Position numbers and translations under genes: made by a program
Virus record (IMG/VR): IMGVR_UViG_3300027763_002462
Location: 45,456-109,455 of that record
DNA length: 64,000 bases
Strand: one strand, 5' to 3'
Origin: a virus
Notes under the pieces: model-generated
Told to the model about the DNA's origin: nothing
Seen by the model: only the letters and a program-made list of their open reading frames with translations
The model's database searches: none
In this document: in pieces, positions 59,482 to 64,000 of the stretch
Layout of the letters: each line of letters begins with the position of its first letter
How positions within the stretch are numbered: position 1 is the first letter of the stretch

Positions 59482-60303
59482 TTATAACTTATTTCCACAA
59501 GACGGACAGAACTTAAAGTTTGTTTTTGTCTTGGTTCCACACTCAGTACAATATTGTCTAATGTCTTCTGTGGTTTTGTTTTTTGTGCTTGATGGTTGAA
59601 TCTTAAAATTAACTTCATGCGATGTATAATAATTAAATTCTTGATATGAATTGGTAAATGACTGATTTGATTCATTTCCTTTTTCGACTATACCCGTTTC
59701 AATTGACTTACTTTTCTTACTTCGGGGTTTACCGTTCAACAACGTTTTTGACGTATCAAATTTGCTTCTCAAATCAGAACTTGTAAAAGTTGCATTTGAT
59801 ATATTATAAGTTGACGTAGTTGTTGAATACCCTACTCCTCCTGTAGTACTAATTGTAGTACCAAAATGTGGAATATAATCATTACTACGACTTCCATATA
59901 CTAAACCATTTCCATAGATAGTTCCTGATGATATTGCAAAATTATTCCTTGATGTTTGTTCATCATAGAACTCAATTCTAACATCTCCGTTTAAATCGAT
60001 TGCAGACCTGTTTTCTGACGTATCTTTAACTTCATAGGTACTGAACTCAAACTTGTTATTAGAGTCAAGGAAACGTTCTAAAAAGACCCTCTGACCTGGT
60101 TTCAATACAATACCACTTGTGGAAATGTATTCACCATTCAATTTGACCTTTACAAGGACTGATTTTTGTTTTGGATTATGAAGTTCGAATTCGAAATTGT
60201 CTTTATCTTTTAAAAAGACTATATGGCCGTTATAGACCTTTAGACGTGACTTTTTATTTGTGATGTGCGCAGTCGGTTTGCCCACTTGTGTTGCGTAATT
60301 CAT
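59482..60303 (-). CDS. Virion-like protein with C-terminal zinc ribbon
   Basis: A 273-residue protein. N-terminal about 125 residues look like a beta sandwich (GHIVFLKDKDNFEFELHNPKQKSVLVKVKLNGEYISTSGIVLKPGQRVFLERF). A Ser/Thr-rich middle follows. The last 25 residues YCTECGTKTKTNFKFCPSCGNK form a zinc ribbon with two CxxC pairs. Such small ribbons occur in T4-like phages on structural proteins; it may bind DNA or protein. Terminator downstream. No late motif lies close upstream. Confidence 0.65.
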   Translation of the reverse strand: MNYATQVGKPTAHITNKKSRLKVYNGHIVFLKDKDNFEFELHNPKQKSVLVKVKLNGEYISTSGIVLKPGQRVFLERFLDSNNKFEFSTYEVKDTSENRSAIDLNGDVRIEFYDEQTSRNNFAISSGTIYGNGLVYGSRSNDYIPHFGTTISTTGGVGYSTTTSTYNISNATFTSSDLRSKFDTSKTLLNGKPRSKKSKSIETGIVEKGNESNQSFTNSYQEFNYYTSHEVNFKIQPSSTKNKTTEDIRQYCTECGTKTKTNFKFCPSCGNKL

Positions 60304-60428
60304 GTTTTTAAATTTTACAATAGTTTAATGACTACGTTACCAATACCTTTGTGTCCGTGAATACTCAACAGCCATTACGACTGGGGACTGATAACTTAAA
60401 ATCTATTAATAAATATAGTAAAAATTTT

Positions 60429-60459
60429 TTTGATGAAAATAAAAAATGTCTTATCTTTG
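60429..60459 (+). promoter_or_regulatory. Host-type promoter for the lipoprotein gene
   Basis: TTTG (60429-60432), 19 nt, TATCTTTG (60452-60459), a perfect Bacteroidetes TTTG-N19-TAnnTTTG promoter, 17 nt before the ATG at 60477. It is the clearest evidence for host identity in the window. Confidence 0.65.
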
Positions 60460-60476
60460 TACAAAATACAAATAAT

Positions 60477-60701
60477 ATGACCAAAACAATTTATTTTATA
60501 GGAGTAATATTTTTAATATGTTCTTGTTCGACAACAAAAGAATTTCAAATCCCTATGACAGAAAAAATGTATCAATCGACAAAAAAAAATTATTTAAAAA
60601 ATTATACAAAAAACTTTGTTAATTCAATATCAAAAAATGACATTGAATTAATGACTAAGGACAGTATTGTCATACTTTACGATACAACTACTGTTCGTTA
60701 G
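60477..60701 (+). CDS. Small phage lipoprotein
   Basis: A 74-residue protein from ATG 60477; an upstream in-frame ATG at 60351 is rejected because the promoter lies between and the signal peptide begins at 60477. MTKTIYFIGVIFLICSC is a signal peptide with a lipobox-like ICSC, so Cys17 would be lipidated. The rest is a short basic helix. Candidates are superinfection exclusion or lysis (Rz1-like) roles; neither is proved. It overlaps the end of the next gene by 14 nt. Confidence 0.65.
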   Translation: MTKTIYFIGVIFLICSCSTTKEFQIPMTEKMYQSTKKNYLKNYTKNFVNSISKNDIELMTKDSIVILYDTTTVR

Positions 60702-62211
60702 TAGAAACTATTATAACATTTGATGGGTATTCTACTCCTTTCTCATTAAATGCTAAATCAACGTTATAACCATTAAAATTAGGTACTTCGCTTATCATAC
60801 CTCTTTCTTCATATTTTTTTAATCTTCTTTCTGGAATATCCGAAGGTTGTATTTGAAAATTTATTTTGACGGTTTCGTTCCCTTTAAAACTATGTTTATA
60901 AGGTTTGCTACCTCCAAAAGGATTGATGAAATACCCTAACACCATAGGAGATTTAATATTATAAGTTATAGTTAAAAATTGTTTATTTGATTGTATGTTT
61001 GAAATTATAAGTTTACTATTTTTTGGAAAGAAGGTAGTACCACCATTTGTGTTTGGTACAACTGTAAGTCCTTGGGTGTTAATTATTTCAGTTAATTTTT
61101 CATTATTTTGAGTATTAACTTGGTCCGATAATGATTGTATTTCTTCCGCACTAACATTATCATCTGTAGTTCCTTTTATTGGCATACCACACTTATCTAA
61201 AACTGCTAATATTTTTTGAGAAGTATTTCCTCTTGCAGATTGTGGGTTAACGCAATCGTGATATATTTCAGTACCAGTACCATTAACAATTCTAACCTCT
61301 TGAACTGACGTATGACAATTTGCACTTGAAATACATCTTGTTGAAAGTATTAGTGTTTTTTTGTTCCATTTTGGATTAGAAACAATTTTCTGAACCATTT
61401 CATTTGTAACGGTAAATTGGGCAGTCCTATCACAATCATTAGGGTTATTGTCTTGCCCACATCCATAATTATTTAAATTTGCAATACCTAATAAAACATT
61501 ATCAATATAAAGTTCAAATTCGGCGTTATTACAGTTGTGTCCACCTCTGCATCGAAATTTTGCATCAGGTTTATTATAGTAACTCACATCTATTACTAAA
61601 TTAACTAAGCAATCATAGATATCTTCTGTTTTAGTTGCAGATAAACTAATTTTAAATTTAACATATTGGTCTTCCAAATATTTCACATCTTTAGGGTCAT
61701 CTTTAAGTTTAACATAATCATATTTTTGAGTACCAAGCTCTACATTTGTTTGGGCTTTTGGTATATTTGGCATTGTAGTCAAATACCCTGATTCTACTAA
61801 TCCTTGAAAATAATTGGTTAAATATTGTTGTAATTTTTCTCCTCTTAATTTTGCTAATTCTCCTTGTCCTAATGGTTTCTTTAATTCATTATCAAAATTA
61901 GTTACCTTGGATTCTCCAACTTCAATTTGAATGTTAAGTTGGGTACCGTTATTTGCTTTTGCAAATTGTGCAATTTCTTGTAATTTTAAATCCAAATCTT
62001 TTTTACCCTCACCTAATTTTTCAATAGAATACAATCCAGATGGGTAAGACTTTTTATCCAACGAAATTTCCTTCCCTGTTGTAGTTGTCTTTTCACCAAC
62101 TTTAATTTTTTGTTGTTCGTTGATTAAATATAAATTTTTAGTTGCACTCTCATGCATCATTAATATTCTTTTAACTTCTTCTGTGTCAATATTCCAACTT
62201 TGCTTAATCAT
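60688..62211 (-). CDS. OmpA-like domain virion protein
   Basis: A 507-residue protein. N-terminal helix DTEEVKRILMMHESATKNLYLI resembles targeting tags of phage head proteins. Residues about 50-180 contain LNIQIEVGESKV...LAKLRGEKLQQYL, the plan of OmpA C-terminal domains, which bind peptidoglycan. A Cys-rich region (C202 to C303, several CxxC-like pairs) precedes a C-terminal beta domain. Adjacent to the capsid gene with its own late motif 4 nt before ATG, so virion location is likely. Confidence 0.6.
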   Translation of the reverse strand: MIKQSWNIDTEEVKRILMMHESATKNLYLINEQQKIKVGEKTTTTGKEISLDKKSYPSGLYSIEKLGEGKKDLDLKLQEIAQFAKANNGTQLNIQIEVGESKVTNFDNELKKPLGQGELAKLRGEKLQQYLTNYFQGLVESGYLTTMPNIPKAQTNVELGTQKYDYVKLKDDPKDVKYLEDQYVKFKISLSATKTEDIYDCLVNLVIDVSYYNKPDAKFRCRGGHNCNNAEFELYIDNVLLGIANLNNYGCGQDNNPNDCDRTAQFTVTNEMVQKIVSNPKWNKKTLILSTRCISSANCHTSVQEVRIVNGTGTEIYHDCVNPQSARGNTSQKILAVLDKCGMPIKGTTDDNVSAEEIQSLSDQVNTQNNEKLTEIINTQGLTVVPNTNGGTTFFPKNSKLIISNIQSNKQFLTITYNIKSPMVLGYFINPFGGSKPYKHSFKGNETVKINFQIQPSDIPERRLKKYEERGMISEVPNFNGYNVDLAFNEKGVEYPSNVIIVSTNEQ

Positions 62212-62215
62212 ATTA

Positions 62216-62222
62216 ATAAATA
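62216..62222 (-). promoter_or_regulatory. Late-type TATTTAT motif 4 nt before the OmpA-like gene
   Basis: Sense reading CGATATTTATTAATATG, ATG at 62211 after 4 nt; it directly follows the capsid terminator. Confidence 0.6.
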
Positions 62223-62233
62223 TCGTAAAATAA

Positions 62234-62262
62234 AAAAAGGGTCCCCATTGGGAACCCTTTTT
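62234..62262 (-). terminator. Terminator after the major capsid gene
   Basis: Stem of AAAAAGGGT and ACCCTTTTT with an inner CCC/GGG pair and one mismatch, 3-nt loop, U-rich on the minus strand. It lies between the capsid stop at 62283 and the next late motif. Confidence 0.75.
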
Positions 62263-62282
62263 AGTATAATATAAGATAATGA

Positions 62283-64000
62283 TTATCTTAATTCTCTCAA
62301 GTCAAATGTTCTTACACCATCAACTGTGATTCTACCGTAGAAACGGTTGTTCACCATTTTCTTAGCGTATCTAGTCATGATACCTTTGATTGGAGTGAAG
62401 TTGAATGGATTGTACATTGTTGGAGTTAATTGTAGAGGTACGTACGGTGCGTAGATGTAACCTGTATCTAACAAAGAAGTTCCTTTGTGACCCATTAACA
62501 CTTGGTTAGGTGGGAAGTAAGGGTCTCTGTAAACTTGGTAACGACCAGCTAAAGTACCAACTCTTTCAATACCCATGTTGTATTGGTCTTGCTCAGGAGC
62601 TGCGTTTGAAACGTGGAAATACTCCAAGTCATCAAAGATTGCACTGATTTCAGAAGAAACAACAATCCAGTTTGCTCCACCTCTTAATGTAGATTTGTGG
62701 ATTTGAGCTGAAATTTGGTTGATTGCTGTGATTAAAGTTTGGTTCCAATCTTTTTGAGTGTATGGAACTGCACTTGAACCCAGTCTCTTCCAACCATTGT
62801 AATCCCATCTTAAGTTCCAAGCTGCACCTTTTCTCAAATCTCTTAAGATTTCTCTATCGATTTCCGCTGCAACTTGCTCAGATAATAATGCTGTTAATTC
62901 AGCTTCAGCGTCAATGTTGTGGAATGCCGCAACGTCTTGAGCCATTTCAGGAGACCATTGTGCTCTTAATTTTCTTTCAGTTACAGAAACTGTTACTGAC
63001 ATTAAGTCAAATGAAACCTCACCAATTCTATCTTCGAATTCCAAGTTCTTATAGATTCTATATGTTGCAGAGAATGCTTGAGAGTTAGTTGCGATTGTAG
63101 ACGCAAATGTAGAACCTGTGTAACCGTCCATTGAACCACCACAAGTGATACATACTGGTACCTGTAAATCAACTTCTAAATAGATTTTTCCTTCAGCATC
63201 ACATAAGTTGTCATATTGACCACCATCAGTTTTACTGTTAGGGAATACTAACGTAGCGTTGTTGTTACCGTACTGTACAATACCTTTACCATATCTTTGA
63301 GTTACAACTCTGAATAAATAAGGGTTAGTTGTGTTAGCAGAAGTTGTTGCGTTTCCAGCAACACCATAGATAGTCAAATCAGATAAGAAAGCTTCATTAT
63401 CCATTGGTTGACCATCAGGACCGATTAATTTACCAGCTCCATCAGATGCGAAACCTGACATAACTATTAATACTTTTCTATAATCAGAAAGAGTATATGC
63501 AGAAGGAACTAATTGGTCAGCTAACCATGAAACTGTTGTTACGTTTGCAGTGATTGCAGAATATTGTCCTTTAGAATAGTCAAATAAACCTGGTGGGTCT
63601 AATGCTGGTTCGTTACCTTCGTAGAATCTATCGTAAAGGTCTTTAGTGTTGTTATAGTCATAACCACTGTTTGGAGTTTGGTCCGCAGCTGCGTTTGGTG
63701 AACCATAAGGAGGGTAGTGAATACCTGTGTTCGCCAAGTTTGCAGGGTCAGTGTACGCCTGAATGTTAGGTACGAAGTAGAATAATTTACCAATTGGTAA
63801 GTTCATTGCTTGTACTGAAACGATGTCGTTTGCTAATAATTTAGAGAATACACGTCTAACAATTGGGAAAACCACAGTTTCAAATGCACCTGTATCAGAT
63901 GTAGATGATGCTTCATTAATTAAAAATGATGCTTGGTTTTCGTATAATTGAGCTACGTTTTCTCTCATGTGACCTTTAAGACCTTCTAAAAAGCCTAATT
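62283..64000 (-). CDS. Major capsid protein, T4 gp23-like (partial at right edge)
   Basis: At least 572 residues, with the frame open beyond the right edge. MRENVAQLYENQ at 63968 is an internal methionine: the frame continues upstream through LGFLEGLKGH, so the true start and propeptide lie outside. ENQASFLINEA, FPIVRRVFSKLLANDIVSVQAMNLPIGKLFYF corresponds to the T4 gp23 'GMVRRAIPNLIAFDICGVQPMNSPTGQVF' block, and the C-terminal APYVPLQLTPTMYNPFNFTPIKGIMTRYAKKMVNNRFYGRITV to the gp23 end. It forms the hexameric head shell. Terminator follows. Confidence 0.88.
   Translation of the reverse strand, partial: LGFLEGLKGHMRENVAQLYENQASFLINEASSTSDTGAFETVVFPIVRRVFSKLLANDIVSVQAMNLPIGKLFYFVPNIQAYTDPANLANTGIHYPPYGSPNAAADQTPNSGYDYNNTKDLYDRFYEGNEPALDPPGLFDYSKGQYSAITANVTTVSWLADQLVPSAYTLSDYRKVLIVMSGFASDGAGKLIGPDGQPMDNEAFLSDLTIYGVAGNATTSANTTNPYLFRVVTQRYGKGIVQYGNNNATLVFPNSKTDGGQYDNLCDAEGKIYLEVDLQVPVCITCGGSMDGYTGSTFASTIATNSQAFSATYRIYKNLEFEDRIGEVSFDLMSVTVSVTERKLRAQWSPEMAQDVAAFHNIDAEAELTALLSEQVAAEIDREILRDLRKGAAWNLRWDYNGWKRLGSSAVPYTQKDWNQTLITAINQISAQIHKSTLRGGANWIVVSSEISAIFDDLEYFHVSNAAPEQDQYNMGIERVGTLAGRYQVYRDPYFPPNQVLMGHKGTSLLDTGYIYAPYVPLQLTPTMYNPFNFTPIKGIMTRYAKKMVNNRFYGRITVDGVRTFDLRELR

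Noticed and set aside
60351-60476. Longer start for the lipoprotein gene
   Set aside because: A perfect host-type promoter lies inside the extension, and the signal peptide begins at 60477.

Overview
The window is part of the genome of a T4-like, contractile-tailed bacteriophage. It holds recognisable or probable counterparts of T4 gp13, gp14, gp15, gp18 (sheath), gp19 (tube), gp23 (major capsid), gp26/tail chaperone, gp29 (tape measure), a gp5-like spike OB fold, gp43 (DNA polymerase) and gp55 (late sigma). The DNA is AT-rich and Shine-Dalgarno-poor. Several non-structural genes are preceded by the Bacteroidetes-type promoter TTG-N19/20-TAnnTTTG/A, so the host is probably a flavobacterium-like Bacteroidetes, likely aquatic (inference).

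Layout: 1-9.8 kb (mostly minus strand) is a tail module with tape measure, tail chaperone plus overlapping extension, tube, a HAD enzyme, a very large sheath, and connector/neck proteins. 9.9-14.7 kb (plus) has an SNF2 helicase, a superoxide dismutase fused to a nuclease-like domain, gp13-like neck and a small protein. 14.7-22.5 kb (minus) has family B DNA polymerase, a small virion-like protein and four glycosyltransferases. 22.6-28.6 kb (minus) is a fibre cluster: four proteins with mucin-like Thr/Pro linkers and one proline-free collagen-like protein. 28.6-31.3 kb (plus) is a five-gene late operon of unknowns including a WYL-domain protein. 31.4-51.3 kb (plus) is a tightly packed operon-like run of sugar-nucleotide enzymes, about ten glycosyltransferases, two methyltransferases, NadE, dUTPase, an exonuclease, PhoH and finally the gp55-like sigma. 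51.3-58.7 kb (plus) is baseplate/virion genes. 58.7-64 kb (mostly minus) has small virion-like proteins, a lipoprotein (plus), an OmpA-like protein and the major capsid protein running off the right edge.

Two promoter classes can be read by eye. Structural genes on both strands are preceded, in sense orientation, by TATTTAT, in five cases exactly 4 nt before the ATG. Helicase, polymerase, the lipoprotein and one unknown gene have host-type promoters. The window also encodes a gp55-like sigma, so TATTTAT is proposed as this phage's late promoter; the short spacing predicts leaderless late mRNAs.

The main biological idea is a phage-encoded glycosylation system. Fourteen glycosyltransferases and their precursor enzymes (UDP-glucose dehydrogenase, GDP-mannose 3,5-epimerase-like, DegT aminotransferase, PglD-like acetyltransferase) flank fibre proteins that are extremely rich in Ser/Thr acceptor sites. 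Other items for follow-up are the SOD-nuclease fusion, a candidate +1 frameshift at the tail chaperone, and a repeated adhesin-like module in the fibres. No stretch longer than 300 bases lacks a gene. No tRNA, CRISPR, integrase, transposase or reverse transcriptase was seen.
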